A stretch of DNA of 64,000 bases, from positions 620,001 to 684,000 of the forward strand of contig NZ_JASGBJ010000002.1 of NCBI RefSeq assembly GCF_030053415.1, given 5' to 3'. This document shows, one piece after another, positions 35,865 through 45,512 of the stretch. Source of the DNA: Marinobacter sp. CHS3-4. Its GTDB lineage: Bacteria; Pseudomonadota; Gammaproteobacteria; Pseudomonadales; Oleiphilaceae. Within the stretch, counting starts at the first letter, position 1, and every line of letters starts with the position of its first letter. The translations under genes and the position numbers were made by a program. The notes below the pieces were generated by a model. That model worked only from the letters and a program-made list of their open reading frames with translations, ran no database searches and was not told where the DNA came from.

Positions 35865-35879
35865 TGTTCAGTTTGAACA
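35865..35879. promoter_or_regulatory. Perfect inverted repeat, probable activator or GlpR binding site
   Basis: TGTTCA GTT TGAACA is a perfect 6-bp inverted repeat with flanking A/T extending it to 7 bp. Further TGAACA half-sites occur at 35885-35890 and near 35910. At about 107 bases upstream of the sigma54-like element it sits where enhancer-type sites of sigma54 activators usually lie. It also resembles a GlpR half-site pair with a 3-base spacer. Confidence 0.5.
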
Positions 35880-35994
35880 TTGACCTGAACACCAATTGCG
35901 CACACTATTGAACACTCCGCGACACCATTTGGTGATGGCCTGGCGCCGCCCGCGGCCAAGACAAAAACAAAATGAAAAGGCTCGGAGGATTCGC

Positions 35995-37893
35995 GTGAAA
36001 AGACAGCATGTGAAAGCAAAGCACCAGTCGCTGATTGCCGATTCCTGGAACCGCTGTGTCGGCTATGGCCTTCATCATGACCTTGATCCCGAACCCGTGA
36101 GTCTGGATCCAAAGTCTGTCCGGCAGCTGCAAAAAGACTATCAGGCCTTGCTGGACACAACCGAAACCGAAGTGCTGCCCTACTACGACAACATTATGTC
36201 GAACAGCCGCTGCCTGATTATTCTGGCCGACTCTGACGCCCGAGTTCTTAAAGGATGGGGCGACCAACGCATTACCGACAGCCATTTGCGACCCTGGTTT
36301 GAACCGGGCGCTCACTGGCATGAGCGCAACGCCGGAACCAACGCCATTGGGACATCGATTGCCACCGGCTCGCCGATACAGGTTCAGCGAAACGAACATT
36401 TTCTGAAACTGAATCGCAGCATCATTACCTCAGCGGCGCCCATCTTTGATACAGACAGAAGCCTGATTGGTGTATTAAGCGCATTCAGCGACGCTTACCT
36501 GCCCCAGGCCCACACCCTGGGAATGGTGAGACTGCTGTCCCAATCGGTTGAGAATCGGCTGATCGTCCGGCAGCTAGGAGGCGATCACTTTATTCTCACG
36601 CTGAATACAACGGCGGACAATATCGACAGCCCCTGGTCCGGACTGATTGCGTTCGATCACAACGGCCGAGTGGTGGCGTCCAACCAGCGAGCGGATCAGC
36701 TACTCGGGCAGTCTCTTCCCGGACAGAACCTGAGCGCCCTTTTTATAGAAAGCCGGCATCAGGTACTGAACCACTCTCACAATGCGCCCATCCGCCTGAC
36801 AACCACTCAGAGAGTCAGGCTGTCCGGCCTTCTGAAACGACCGGTTTCTGCCGTGTCGAACAGCGCAAGCATTGCCAGACCGCCCAAGCGACCTGAAACC
36901 AGCAAGCGAAACACCGAGGTTCTGTCGCTGAGTGACATCGAGCATGGCGACCCATCCGTCCGTCGCAGCGCGGATCAGGCAATGAAAGTGCTGGACAGAG
37001 ATGTTCCGATACTCATTGGAGGCGAAACCGGCGTCGGCAAGGAAGTCATGGTCAAGGCACTTCATGCCGCAAGCAGCCGATGCAACCAGCCCCTGGTATC
37101 AGTGAACTGCGCCGCGATACCACCCGAACTGGTGGAGTCGGAACTTTTCGGCTATCAGGCCGGTGCCTTTACCGGTGCCCGATCGCAGGGATCGCTGGGG
37201 CTGATCCGAAAAGCCGACAAGGGCATTCTGTTTCTGGACGAGATCGGCGAAATGCCTTTGGCGGCTCAATCAAGGTTACTGAGAGTTCTGCAGGAGCGCG
37301 AGGTCACTCCGGTAGGCTCAACAGATCATATTCCGGTGGACATACTGCTGGTGTCGGCAACCAATCAACCCCTATCGCAACGTATTGATCGCGGCGAGTT
37401 CCGGGCCGACCTCTATTACCGTCTGAACGGATTGTGTATTGAGTTGCCGGCACTTCGTCATCGTGAAGACCGGCGGGAGCTGATCAGCCAGATATACCGG
37501 GCCCACAAAGATGATTCCCAACCGGACTCGCTGAACTCAGAAGTAATGGCAGCCCTTGAACATCACCCGTGGCCCGGCAACATTCGGCAGTTGCTGAACC
37601 TGATTCGTGTCGCAGTGGCGATTGCCGACGGTGAGGAAGTACAGCTCTGGCATTTACCCGAAGATTTTCTGGCGCTCTGCAAGGGAAGGAGCGATAACAC
37701 AGACACGCCGGTTTTCGATGCCTCAAACTATAACGAGGCCCAACAGGCCAACGACAGCGAACGAGGCGACACCGCCGACCCAACGCTTGTGGTTTACCGC
37801 AAGTGCATGGGGAATGTGTCGAGAGCAGCACGTGAACTGGATGTCAGTCGGAACACCCTTTACAAGCGTTTACGCGAGCTGGGTGTACGCTAA
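35995..37893 (+). CDS. Sigma54-dependent transcriptional activator, AcoR-like
   Basis: The 632-residue protein has an N-terminal GAF-type sensor region (about residues 60-200, with [18 protein letters not shown], typical of AcoR relatives) and a linker. The central AAA+ domain has Walker A GETGVGKE (343-350), the sigma54-contacting GAFTGA (390-395) and Walker B GILFLDEI (410-417). A Fis-type helix-turn-helix forms the C-terminus ([20 protein letters not shown]). The intact GAFTGA indicates a true sigma54 activator. GTG at 35995 is preferred to an upstream ATG because GGAGG lies six bases before it. It is divergent from the glycerol importer, its probable target. Its stop overlaps that of glpK. 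The inducer is unknown; glycerol or a derivative is plausible. Confidence 0.88.
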   Translation: MKRQHVKAKHQSLIADSWNRCVGYGLHHDLDPEPVSLDPKSVRQLQKDYQALLDTTETEVLPYYDNIMSNSRCLIILADSDARVLKGWGDQRITDSHLRPWFEPGAHWHERNAGTNAIGTSIATGSPIQVQRNEHFLKLNRSIITSAAPIFDTDRSLIGVLSAFSDAYLPQAHTLGMVRLLSQSVENRLIVRQLGGDHFILTLNTTADNIDSPWSGLIAFDHNGRVVASNQRADQLLGQSLPGQNLSALFIESRHQVLNHSHNAPIRLTTTQRVRLSGLLKRPVSAVSNSASIARPPKRPETSKRNTEVLSLSDIEHGDPSVRRSADQAMKVLDRDVPILIGGETGVGKEVMVKALHAASSRCNQPLVSVNCAAIPPELVESELFGYQAGAFTGARSQGSLGLIRKADKGILFLDEIGEMPLAAQSRLLRVLQEREVTPVGSTDHIPVDILLVSATNQPLSQRIDRGEFRADLYYRLNGLCIELPALRHREDRRELISQIYRAHKDDSQPDSLNSEVMAALEHHPWPGNIRQLLNLIRVAVAIADGEEVQLWHLPEDFLALCKGRSDNTDTPVFDASNYNEAQQANDSERGDTADPTLVVYRKCMGNVSRAARELDVSRNTLYKRLRELGVR

Positions 37894-39362
37894 AGCCTGC
37901 TGACGGCCTTGATCCAGCCATCGTAAAGCCTGTCCCTTTCCTCTTTCGTCATAACCGGGGAGAAACTCCGGTCGCAACGCCACATATTGCTCAGCTCCTC
38001 CAGCGATTTGAAAACACCCGCCTGGAGACCAGCCAGATACGCAGCACCGAGAGCTGTCGTTTCAACCAATTCGGGCCGGTCTACCTGAGCCCCCATCACA
38101 TCTGCAAGAAACTGCAATACCCAGTTATTGGCAACCATGCCACCATCCACCCGCAGAGTGATGGGGCGCAAGCCATCTTTTTCCATCGCCTTCTGCAAGT
38201 CTTTGGTCTGATAGCACACCGATTGCAAACCCGCCGTCACAATTTCCTTGATCCCCGTGTCCCGGGTCAGGCCAAAGATTGCACCGCGGGCGTTGGGGTC
38301 CCAGTAAGGGGCGCCAAGGCCCGTAAAGGCAGGCACCAGATAGACACCGTGGTCCACCGGCGTACCTTCTGCCAGCGGCTCTGTCTCGCAGGCGTCGCGG
38401 ATAAGCTGAAGCCCATCCCTCAGCCACTGGATCGCAGCGCCAGCGATAAAGATACTGCCCTCCAGTGCATAGACCGGCTTACCATTGAGCCTGTACGCCA
38501 CCGTCGTCAAAAGCCGGTGCTCTGAGGTAAGCGCCTGATCCCCGGTGTTCAGCATCAAGAAACAACCCGTGCCATAGGTGCTTTTGGCCATGCCTGTTTC
38601 AAAGCATGTCTGGCCAAACAACGCAGCCTGCTGGTCTCCGGCAATACCCATCACAGAGATGCCATCAAGGCGCCCGTTTCCTTCAATGCGGCCAAAATCC
38701 GCCGCAGAATCCATCACCTCTGGCAACAGAGATTCCGGGATGCCGAAGAGTTCCAGCAGTTCGGGATCCCACGCCTGGTCGTGGATATTGAACAACATGG
38801 TACGGCTGGCGTTGGTGGCATCTGTGCGATGAACTTCGCCGCCGGTCAGACGCCAGAGCAAAAAGGTATCAATCGTTCCGAAGGCCAGCTCACCTCGCTC
38901 GGCACGCTCGCGTGCATCGGGAACATTGTCCAGAATCCAGCGTATTTTCGTCGCGGAAAAGTAAGGATCGATTAACAGCCCGGTCTTGTTATTGACGGAC
39001 GGCTCGAAGCTTTTCTTTTTCAGCGTCTCGCACCAGGAGGCGGTCCGGCGGTCCTGCCACACGATTGCCGGGTACACCGCCTCACCAGTGACGCGATCCC
39101 ATACCACCGTCGTCTCTCTCTGGTTGGTGATGCCAACAGCGATGACGTCATCTTCATCATTGCAACCGTTATTCAACACGTCGTCACAGGTTTCCCGCAC
39201 CGTCCGCCAGATGTCTTCGGGATCGTGTTCAACCCACCCGCTGGCCGGAAAATGCTGTGGAAACTCCTGCTGACTGGTCGCGTGTATGCGGCCATCCAGG
39301 GTGAACAGGATGGCTCGTGAACTGGTGGTGCCCTGGTCAATCGACAGAATATACTGGGTCAT
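37890..39362 (-). CDS. glpK: Glycerol kinase
   Basis: The 490-residue protein matches the FGGY kinase glycerol kinase throughout: the N-terminal ATP site [33 protein letters not shown], the catalytic Asp region [16 protein letters not shown] and [18 protein letters not shown], and [18 protein letters not shown]. It phosphorylates glycerol to glycerol 3-phosphate with ATP in the cytoplasm. The start is put at ATG 39362, where the domain begins; its ribosome site is weak. Its stop overlaps that of the sigma54 activator on the other strand (CTAA). It is divergent from glpR across a 205-bp gap that contains an ATGTTC half-site but no full operator I can trust. Confidence 0.95.
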   Translation of the reverse strand: MTQYILSIDQGTTSSRAILFTLDGRIHATSQQEFPQHFPASGWVEHDPEDIWRTVRETCDDVLNNGCNDEDDVIAVGITNQRETTVVWDRVTGEAVYPAIVWQDRRTASWCETLKKKSFEPSVNNKTGLLIDPYFSATKIRWILDNVPDARERAERGELAFGTIDTFLLWRLTGGEVHRTDATNASRTMLFNIHDQAWDPELLELFGIPESLLPEVMDSAADFGRIEGNGRLDGISVMGIAGDQQAALFGQTCFETGMAKSTYGTGCFLMLNTGDQALTSEHRLLTTVAYRLNGKPVYALEGSIFIAGAAIQWLRDGLQLIRDACETEPLAEGTPVDHGVYLVPAFTGLGAPYWDPNARGAIFGLTRDTGIKEIVTAGLQSVCYQTKDLQKAMEKDGLRPITLRVDGGMVANNWVLQFLADVMGAQVDRPELVETTALGAAYLAGLQAGVFKSLEELSNMWRCDRSFSPVMTKEERDRLYDGWIKAVSRL

Positions 39363-39567
39363 AATGCTGCGGCCTATGATGTTCTTATTTTTTCGCATTT
39401 TTACCTTTCTGAAACACAAAAGCCAGCTTTGATTCCTTCCCGCGATCTCCCTGAATCCTTCAACCCCCTAAAAATGCTGCACAAAGCAGAAAAACCCACT
39501 AAACTGCGTCCAACCGCCTGTCTGATTTTGGTTCGTTATAGAACAGGCGTTATCCGGAGGGCACTGA

Positions 39568-40326
39568 ATGGCACAGCGACGGCGGCAGGACCTGATCATG
39601 GAGCTGATTCAGCAGAACGGCTTTGTGACCACCGAACAGCTGGTGGATCAGTTCAAGGTAACGCCACAAACCATTCGCCGGGATCTCAACGAGCTGGCCA
39701 GCCAGAACAAGCTGAGGCGCCACCATGGTGGCGCGGGCATAGATTCAAGCACCGTGAACACCGCTTACCAGGCCCGCAAAATAATGGACCTGGAAGCCAA
39801 GGAACGAATCGCTGATGCTCTCGTGGAGATGATTCCCGATAATTCCTCGATCTTCATCAACATCGGTACCACCACGGAAACCATCGCCAAGGCCCTGTTA
39901 AAGAAGAACAACCTTCAGGTCGTAACGAACAACCTTCACGTCGCCTCTATCCTCTCGGCCAAAGAGGACTTTCACATCATCATTGCCGGTGGCGAAGTCA
40001 GAAACCGCGACGGTGGCATTGTTGGTGAGGCCACCCGGGATTTCATCAACCAGTTCAAAATGGACTTTGGAATCATTGGCATCAGTGGTATTCACAGCGA
40101 TGGCTCGCTGCTGGATTTCGATTATCGTGAAGTGAGAGTCGCCCAGGCGATTATCCAGAATTCAGACAGCGTGTTACTGGCTGCCGACCATTCGAAGTTT
40201 GGACGCAATGCCATGGTCCGCCTTGGCAGTATTGCCCAGGCTAACCATGTTTTTACCGATGCCCCTCCCCCGGCTGAAATTCGCCAGCTGCTGAGCGAAC
40301 ACGACGTCAAACTGCATCTAGTTTAA
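39568..40326 (+). CDS. glpR: Glycerol-3-phosphate regulon repressor, DeoR family
   Basis: The 252-residue protein has an N-terminal DeoR helix-turn-helix (residues 6-57, FVTTEQLVDQFKVTPQTIRRDLNELA) and a C-terminal sugar-phosphate sensor domain with FINIGTTTETIAKALL, VTNNLHVASIL and DFDYREVRVAQAIIQNSD. This is a close match to GlpR of gammaproteobacteria. It represses the glp genes and is released by glycerol 3-phosphate. GGAGG stands seven bases before the ATG. It lies between divergent glpK and downstream glpD. Possible operators can be read upstream of glpS, glpV and glpD. Confidence 0.93.
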   Translation: MAQRRRQDLIMELIQQNGFVTTEQLVDQFKVTPQTIRRDLNELASQNKLRRHHGGAGIDSSTVNTAYQARKIMDLEAKERIADALVEMIPDNSSIFINIGTTTETIAKALLKKNNLQVVTNNLHVASILSAKEDFHIIIAGGEVRNRDGGIVGEATRDFINQFKMDFGIIGISGIHSDGSLLDFDYREVRVAQAIIQNSDSVLLAADHSKFGRNAMVRLGSIAQANHVFTDAPPPAEIRQLLSEHDVKLHLV

Positions 40327-40413
40327 TTCAACCGAACACGCCAGTTTTCGATTCGAACCCATTTGTTCATAACTTGAGCTTCAGGCCGCCCCATATTTTC
40401 GTTTTTTTTCTGT

Positions 40414-40431
40414 ATTTTCCTTTACGAATAT
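40414..40431. promoter_or_regulatory. Candidate GlpR operator upstream of glpD
   Basis: The sequence ATTTTCC TTTA CGAATAT fits the GlpR operator type with two changes. It overlaps the -35 element of the predicted glpD promoter, which is where a repressor site would be effective. Confidence 0.45.
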
Positions 40432-40449
40432 AAATTGGTTTCGCATAAT
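40421..40449 (+). promoter_or_regulatory. Predicted glpD promoter
   Basis: TTTACG and CATAAT are separated by exactly 17 bases and lie about 72 bases upstream of the glpD ATG. The match is 4/6 and 5/6 to the sigma70 consensus. Confidence 0.5.
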
Positions 40450-40521
40450 ATCGCTATGATTCTTTAGGTACCGGCAAAGGCGAAGGAAACGTCTTTCCTC
40501 TGGCGTCAGGAGATGACATAG

Positions 40522-42051
40522 ATGAGCTCGGAAAACACAACATACGACGTGGTGATTGTGGGCGGTGGCGTTAACGGCACCGGCATTGCCATGGATGCTG
40601 CAGGTCGCGGCCTGAAGGTATTATTGTGCGAGATGAACGACTTGGCCTCGGCAACCTCCTCCAGCAGCAGCAAACTGATTCATGGCGGGCTTCGCTACCT
40701 GGAGCACTACGAATTTCGACTGGTTCGTGAGGCACTGGCAGAACGGGAGTCGCTGTTGCGCAATTCACCACACATTATGTGGCCCATGCGATTCCGGTTG
40801 CCCCACCGCCCTCACCTGCGTCCCGCGTGGATGATCCGTACCGGGCTCTTCCTGTATGACCACCTGGCGAAGCGGGAGATTCTGCCCGGCTCGCGCTCAA
40901 TCAAATTTGACGAGAAAGACCCCCTCAAGGCAGACATCACCAAAGGTTTCGAATACTCCGATGGCTGGGTAGACGATGCCCGGCTTGTCGTACTGACCGC
41001 AAAGAAAGCGCAGGAACGGGGCGCTACCATCCTGACGCGAACCAAATGCATCGACGCGAAACGCGGAGAACATAACTGGGATGTGGCTCTTCAGGACATG
41101 AACGACGACAGCGTTCATCAGGTATCCGCCAAGGTGATTGTCAATGCGTCCGGCCCCTGGGTCAGTCGCCTGTTCAGCGAAAGTCTCGCCATGAAGGCGC
41201 CCAAAACCATCCGAATGGTTAAAGGCAGCCATATAGTGGTTCCCAGACTGAACCGCGAGACCGAAGCCTACATTCTTCAGAACGAAGACGAGCGCATTGT
41301 TTTTGTGATTCCTTACGAGGATGAGTTCTCTCTGGTGGGCACGACCGATGTGGACTACGAGGGAGACCCGAAAAAAGCGAAAATATCCCCAGAGGAAACC
41401 GAATACCTGCTGAATATTGTGAATTCGCATTTCAAGCGCCAACTCACAGAAAGTGACGTGGTCTGGTCGTATTCCGGTGTTCGCCCACTGATGGACGATG
41501 AACAGGGCGACGCGAAGAAGGCATCCCGGGATTATTCATTCGAAGTTGACAAGGCCGATGGTAAAGCACCGGTTATTTCCGTTTTCGGCGGCAAGATCAC
41601 CACCTATCGGAAACTGGCTGAGGCCGCCACAGACAAACTCTGCCAGTTCTTCCCGAATGCCGGCGGCCGCTGGACCAAGACGGCCATCCTGCCCGGCGGT
41701 GAGTTCGAAAACCATCAGAAGCTGGAAGCCCGCATGTCAGCCGATTATCCCTGGCTACCAGAGGCCGTCTACAGCCGCTATGTTCGCACCTATGGCACGA
41801 ACGCCTATTACATTCTTGGAGACGCCACTTCCGTCGCGGATCTGGGGTACCGGTTTGCCGGAACTCTGTACGAACGGGAAGTGGAATACCTGGTCAAGCA
41901 CGAATGGGCCATGACGTCCGAGGACATTCTCTGGCGCAGGACCAAACAGGGGCTTTACGCCACGGACGAGAATGTTCGCGAACTTGATCGCTATCTGGCT
42001 TCCCGGGCAACGCCGCAACCCCAAACGGTCGCGCTTCATAACAGCGCCTGA
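40522..42051 (+). CDS. glpD: Aerobic glycerol-3-phosphate dehydrogenase
   Basis: The 509-residue flavoprotein has an FAD-binding N-terminus (YDVVIVGGGVNGTGIAMDAAG), the GlpD motif SSSSKLIHGGLRYLEHYEF, VVNASGPWV, LVGTTDVDYEGDP and a C-terminal DAO_C domain. It oxidises glycerol 3-phosphate to dihydroxyacetone phosphate at the cytoplasmic membrane and feeds electrons to quinone. AGGAG precedes the ATG by nine bases. A promoter and a GlpR-like site lie upstream. The 3' end overlaps the convergent uracil-DNA glycosylase family gene by 16 bp. Confidence 0.95.
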   Translation: MSSENTTYDVVIVGGGVNGTGIAMDAAGRGLKVLLCEMNDLASATSSSSSKLIHGGLRYLEHYEFRLVREALAERESLLRNSPHIMWPMRFRLPHRPHLRPAWMIRTGLFLYDHLAKREILPGSRSIKFDEKDPLKADITKGFEYSDGWVDDARLVVLTAKKAQERGATILTRTKCIDAKRGEHNWDVALQDMNDDSVHQVSAKVIVNASGPWVSRLFSESLAMKAPKTIRMVKGSHIVVPRLNRETEAYILQNEDERIVFVIPYEDEFSLVGTTDVDYEGDPKKAKISPEETEYLLNIVNSHFKRQLTESDVVWSYSGVRPLMDDEQGDAKKASRDYSFEVDKADGKAPVISVFGGKITTYRKLAEAATDKLCQFFPNAGGRWTKTAILPGGEFENHQKLEARMSADYPWLPEAVYSRYVRTYGTNAYYILGDATSVADLGYRFAGTLYEREVEYLVKHEWAMTSEDILWRRTKQGLYATDENVRELDRYLASRATPQPQTVALHNSA

Positions 42052-42629
42052 ACACGCTGTCTCAGCTGGGGCACAACCTCTTGCTCAAACCAGGGGTTAC
42101 GGCGTAACCACAAATTATTCCTCGGGCTTGGGTGGGGCAACGGCATTAACTCAGGCCAGTACTCCTGCCAACGCCTTACCTGGTCCGTCACAGACCGTTT
42201 CGGGCCTGGCAAATGCCAGGCATGGGCATACTGGCCAATAACCAGCGTGAGTTGAATCTGATCCAGCTTTTGAAGGAGCAACTCCCGCCATGCCGGCGCG
42301 CACTCCCGTCGGGGTGGCAGATCACCGGATGAACCGGTGCCGGGATAGCAGAATCCCATGGGCAGAATGGCCAGTGCCTGCTCATCGTAAAAAACCTCAC
42401 GCTCTATCCCCATCCATTCTCGAAGGCGGTCGCCGCTGGGGTCATTAAAGGGAAGACCCGTCTCGTGCACCCGCCGCCCTGGCGCCTGCCCTACCACTAA
42501 CACCCGCGCGGCCCGCGATACTTGAATCACCGGCCTAGGTTCATGCGGTAAATGGGCCTCACAGAGCCTGCACTGGCGAACCTGAGCCACCAGTTCTTCG
42601 AACGGCCTGTTTTTCTCAGAAGTGGTCAT
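42036..42629 (-). CDS. Uracil-DNA glycosylase family protein with Fe-S ligands
   Basis: The 197-residue protein has the family signature VLVVGQAPGRRVHETGLPF and the C-terminal LPHPSPRN motif. Four cysteines occur in the pattern C-x2-C (RQCRLCEAH) and C-x15-C (FCYPG ... RECAPAW), which fits the 4Fe-4S cluster of family 4/5-type uracil-DNA glycosylases. The usual E-A-P-G of motif A is Q-A-P-G here. It probably removes uracil from DNA, but the specificity cannot be read. ATG at 42629 is chosen; an upstream GTG (42710) would add a basic extension. It is convergent with glpD and divergent from the nitroreductase gene. Confidence 0.78.
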   Translation of the reverse strand: MTTSEKNRPFEELVAQVRQCRLCEAHLPHEPRPVIQVSRAARVLVVGQAPGRRVHETGLPFNDPSGDRLREWMGIEREVFYDEQALAILPMGFCYPGTGSSGDLPPRRECAPAWRELLLQKLDQIQLTLVIGQYAHAWHLPGPKRSVTDQVRRWQEYWPELMPLPHPSPRNNLWLRRNPWFEQEVVPQLRQRVQALL

Positions 42630-42750
42630 TCGGGTCAATCTCTCCAGACGAAACAGCCATTGCAAGAAGGCCTTCAAGCGGTAAACATAACGCCTGACAC
42701 TGGCACTCACAATCCAGCCGCCAAAGAACCGCTATAAGGAATGATCGCCC

Positions 42751-43485
42751 ATGAACGCCAAATCAGACATCACACCGAGCCCGGCACTGGATGCGTTTCG
42801 CGACGTCGTTCGCAGCCGGAGGTCTGTGCGACGTTTTACCGACGAGCCGGTTCCCGAAGCGGTTCTGGACGATTGTCTGGAACTGGCAACTCTGGCACCA
42901 AATTCCAGCAATCTGCAGCCCTGGGAGTTCTTCGTGGTGAAAACTCCCGAGCTGAAAGCCAAACTGGCCGATGCCTGCCTGGGGCAGAACGCCGCCAAAA
43001 CGGCCCCCGTGCTCATTGTCATTGTGGCGCGCCCGGATACCTGGCGACAGAATTCCCGGCTTGCTCTCAAATACTGGCCTGAAGACAAGCTGCCGGGCAT
43101 TGTCGAGAAGTACTATTCGAAAATCGCCCCCATCCATTACAACCAGGGGCCACTGGGCCTATTCGGTGCTGCAAAGAAAACTGCTGGTCTGTTCGTAGGT
43201 CTGACTCGGCCGGTTCCCCGTGGGCCCTACTCGGTGAACGAAATGAAAATCTGGGCCACGAAATCCACTGCTCTCGCCGCCGAGAATCTGATGCTTGCAC
43301 TACGCGCCCATGGATACGACTCCTGCCCTATGGAAGGCTTTGACGAGTGTCGGGTTAGACGCTTGCTGAAACTGCCACGCAAAGGACTGGTGACTATGGT
43401 GCTAGCGGCCGGCACACGCTCTGATAAAGGTGTCTACAATCGCCAGTATCGGTTCGACCGGGACACCATGGTTCATTACCTGTAA
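42751..43485 (+). CDS. Nitroreductase family protein
   Basis: The 244-residue protein has the FMN-binding nitroreductase fold. The basic FMN-phosphate motif RSRRSVRRFTDEPVP and LATLAPNSSNLQPWEFFVV stand near the N-terminus, and KSTALAAENLMLALRAHGYDSCPMEGFD in the C-terminal half. Such enzymes reduce quinones, nitro compounds or related substrates with NAD(P)H in the cytoplasm. AAGGA precedes the ATG by ten bases. It is a single gene between two convergently or divergently arranged neighbours, and its physiological substrate is unknown. Confidence 0.85.
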   Translation: MNAKSDITPSPALDAFRDVVRSRRSVRRFTDEPVPEAVLDDCLELATLAPNSSNLQPWEFFVVKTPELKAKLADACLGQNAAKTAPVLIVIVARPDTWRQNSRLALKYWPEDKLPGIVEKYYSKIAPIHYNQGPLGLFGAAKKTAGLFVGLTRPVPRGPYSVNEMKIWATKSTALAAENLMLALRAHGYDSCPMEGFDECRVRRLLKLPRKGLVTMVLAAGTRSDKGVYNRQYRFDRDTMVHYL

Positions 43486-43512
43486 TTTCCGTTACCTGTC
43501 ATTCCCGTGGCG

Positions 43513-45333
43513 TCAGGCATCGTGGTTCCAGAAAAAACTGGCGCCGTTTTCGGGGGTGCTCACGGCCTTTCGCATCCATCCAAACAGTTCCCGCCCCAGA
43601 CCGTGACGGTGTGCATCCAGATTCGCGGTTTGCGCCTCGCGGCTGGCCAGGGACTCGTCAGACAAATCAATCTTCAACGTTCCGGAGACGGCATCCACCC
43701 GAATCGTGTCCCCGTTCTTAACCCGACACAGCGGCCCTCCGGCGACGGCTTCCGGGTAAACATGAATCGCAGCGGGCACTTTGCCTGACGCGCCCGACAT
43801 GCGCCCGTCGGTCACCAGTGCCACACGGAATCCACGATCTTGCAGAACACCCAGATAGGGCGTGAGTTTATGGAGTTCTGGCATGCCATTGGCCTGCGGC
43901 CCCTGAAAACGCACCACAACGACGCAATCCCGATCCAGATCGCCGGCCTCGAACGCCGCCTTCAGGTCGTTCTGATCATCAAATACCACGGCGGGCGCCT
44001 CAACAATGCGGTGCTCCTTTGCCACCGCAGAAACCTTGATCACTCCCCGGCCCAGATTGCCGTCCAGAACACGAAGCCCGCCATCCGGCGCAAACGGTTC
44101 ACTCGCCGTGCTGAGCACATCCGGTTTAGAACTCTGTTCCAGTGCCGGTTTCCAGACCAGTTTGCCCGCTTCCAGTTCCGGCATTTGCGCATACTGTGCC
44201 AGCCCATGACCCATGACCGTCTCAACATCGTTGTGCAGCAAACCGGCGTTAAGCAGTTCGCGAATGAGGAACGGCGTCCCGCCCGCTTCATGGAACGCAT
44301 TCACATCCTCTTCGCCATTGGGATAGATGCGAGTCATTGATGGAACCACGGAAGAAAGGTCCGAATAGTCGTTCCAGTCGATGATGATCCCCGCCGCCCT
44401 GGCAATCGCGATCCAGTGAATGGTGTGGTTGGTTGAACCGCCGGTCACCAACAGTGCGACAAGGGCGTTGACGATGGATTTCTCGTTTACCATCTCCGCC
44501 AGGCCTATCTGACCTCCGTGGGGCTTGGATAATTTGATCACCTGCTCTGTGGCGGCTCGGGTGAGAGCCTCCCGAAGCGGGGTACCAGGATTCACGAAGG
44601 CGGCGCCCGGAAGATGAAGTCCCATGACTTCCACCAGAAGCTGGTTGCTGTTGGCGGTACCATAAAATGTGCAGGTGCCGGGGCTGTGATAAGACTTGGA
44701 CTCCGCCTCGAGAAGCTCGTCGCGACCTACTTTGCCCTCGGCATACAACTGCCGAATCCTCTGTTTTTCCTTATTTGGAAGACCGGACGGCATAGGCCCT
44801 GCTGGAACCAGCGCAGTGGGAAGGTAGCCATAGCTCAGCGCACCAATAAGAAGCCCAGGTACGATCTTGTCGCAGATTCCAAGCAACAAAGTGGCATCAA
44901 ACATGTTGTGGCTCAACGCCACCGCGGTGCTCATGGCAATGGTATCGCGGGAGAAAAGGCTAAGCTCCATACCGGGCTGTCCCTGGGTCACTCCGTCACA
45001 CATGGCCGGGGTACCACCGGCGAACTGGGCAACCGAACCCATTCCATGAGCAGCTTCCTTGATGACGTCGGGAAAGCCCTGGTACGGCTGGTGCGCCGAA
45101 AGCATATCGTTGTAGGCGGAAACAATGGCCACATTGGCCTTGTTCATGAATTTGAGCGTGTCTTTGTCAGACTGGTTGCAGGCCGCAAACCCATGGGCAA
45201 GATTGCCGCATGACAGCGTACTCCTCTGGGGCGACTCGTCCCTCAGTTGGCCCATTCGCTTTAGATAATCTCCCCGCGTGTCGCGACTGCGTTCGATGAT
45301 TCGCTGAGTGACCTCTTCCACTGTCCTGTTCAT
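43513..45333 (-). CDS. edd: Phosphogluconate dehydratase (Entner-Doudoroff)
   Basis: The 606-residue protein has the IlvD/Edd fold with the Fe-S cysteine motifs ACNQSDKDT and [35 protein letters not shown] and the C-terminal [17 protein letters not shown]. It converts 6-phosphogluconate to 2-keto-3-deoxy-6-phosphogluconate. The length matches the family (about 605). AGGAG is seven bases upstream of the ATG. It is divergent from pyk across a 179-bp gap and separate from eda/pgl/zwf. Regulation by HexR is likely from the family pattern, although I find no convincing HexR box in the gap. Confidence 0.95.
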   Translation of the reverse strand: MNRTVEEVTQRIIERSRDTRGDYLKRMGQLRDESPQRSTLSCGNLAHGFAACNQSDKDTLKFMNKANVAIVSAYNDMLSAHQPYQGFPDVIKEAAHGMGSVAQFAGGTPAMCDGVTQGQPGMELSLFSRDTIAMSTAVALSHNMFDATLLLGICDKIVPGLLIGALSYGYLPTALVPAGPMPSGLPNKEKQRIRQLYAEGKVGRDELLEAESKSYHSPGTCTFYGTANSNQLLVEVMGLHLPGAAFVNPGTPLREALTRAATEQVIKLSKPHGGQIGLAEMVNEKSIVNALVALLVTGGSTNHTIHWIAIARAAGIIIDWNDYSDLSSVVPSMTRIYPNGEEDVNAFHEAGGTPFLIRELLNAGLLHNDVETVMGHGLAQYAQMPELEAGKLVWKPALEQSSKPDVLSTASEPFAPDGGLRVLDGNLGRGVIKVSAVAKEHRIVEAPAVVFDDQNDLKAAFEAGDLDRDCVVVVRFQGPQANGMPELHKLTPYLGVLQDRGFRVALVTDGRMSGASGKVPAAIHVYPEAVAGGPLCRVKNGDTIRVDAVSGTLKIDLSDESLASREAQTANLDAHRHGLGRELFGWMRKAVSTPENGASFFWNHDA

Positions 45334-45512
45334 ATAGCCGCTCCTGCTTCTGTCATCGGGCCGTTAAATCCTTGGGTTAGATTGTTACCATAATGCATGA
45401 TTCAGGCCGCTTGCACGCCGTAGTATCCTTAAACATCGTGCAATAGTTGCTGGAAAAGCGCATTGCTTGCATCATCAGACCATACCTCTATACACCAAGA
45501 AGGATCTGCCCC

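Larger units (their letters stand above)
35687..35994. promoter_or_regulatory. Divergent intergenic control region between glpS and the sigma54 activator
   Basis: This 308-bp stretch has no gene. It holds, from left to right, the glpS ribosome site, the sigma54-like promoter, an A/T-rich middle portion, a GlpR-like operator, the perfect inverted repeat with extra half-sites, and the ribosome site of the activator gene (GGAGG before GTG at 35995). Confidence 0.7.

Noticed and set aside
39363..39567. GlpR operator in the glpK-glpR gap
   Set aside because: There is an ATGTTC half-site near 39379 but the opposite half does not fit at any allowed spacing.
45334..45512. HexR box between edd and pyk
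   Set aside because: I looked for TTGT-N7/8-ACAA and TGTARTnnnATTACA-type palindromes and found only TTGTTACCATAATG, which is not a convincing match.
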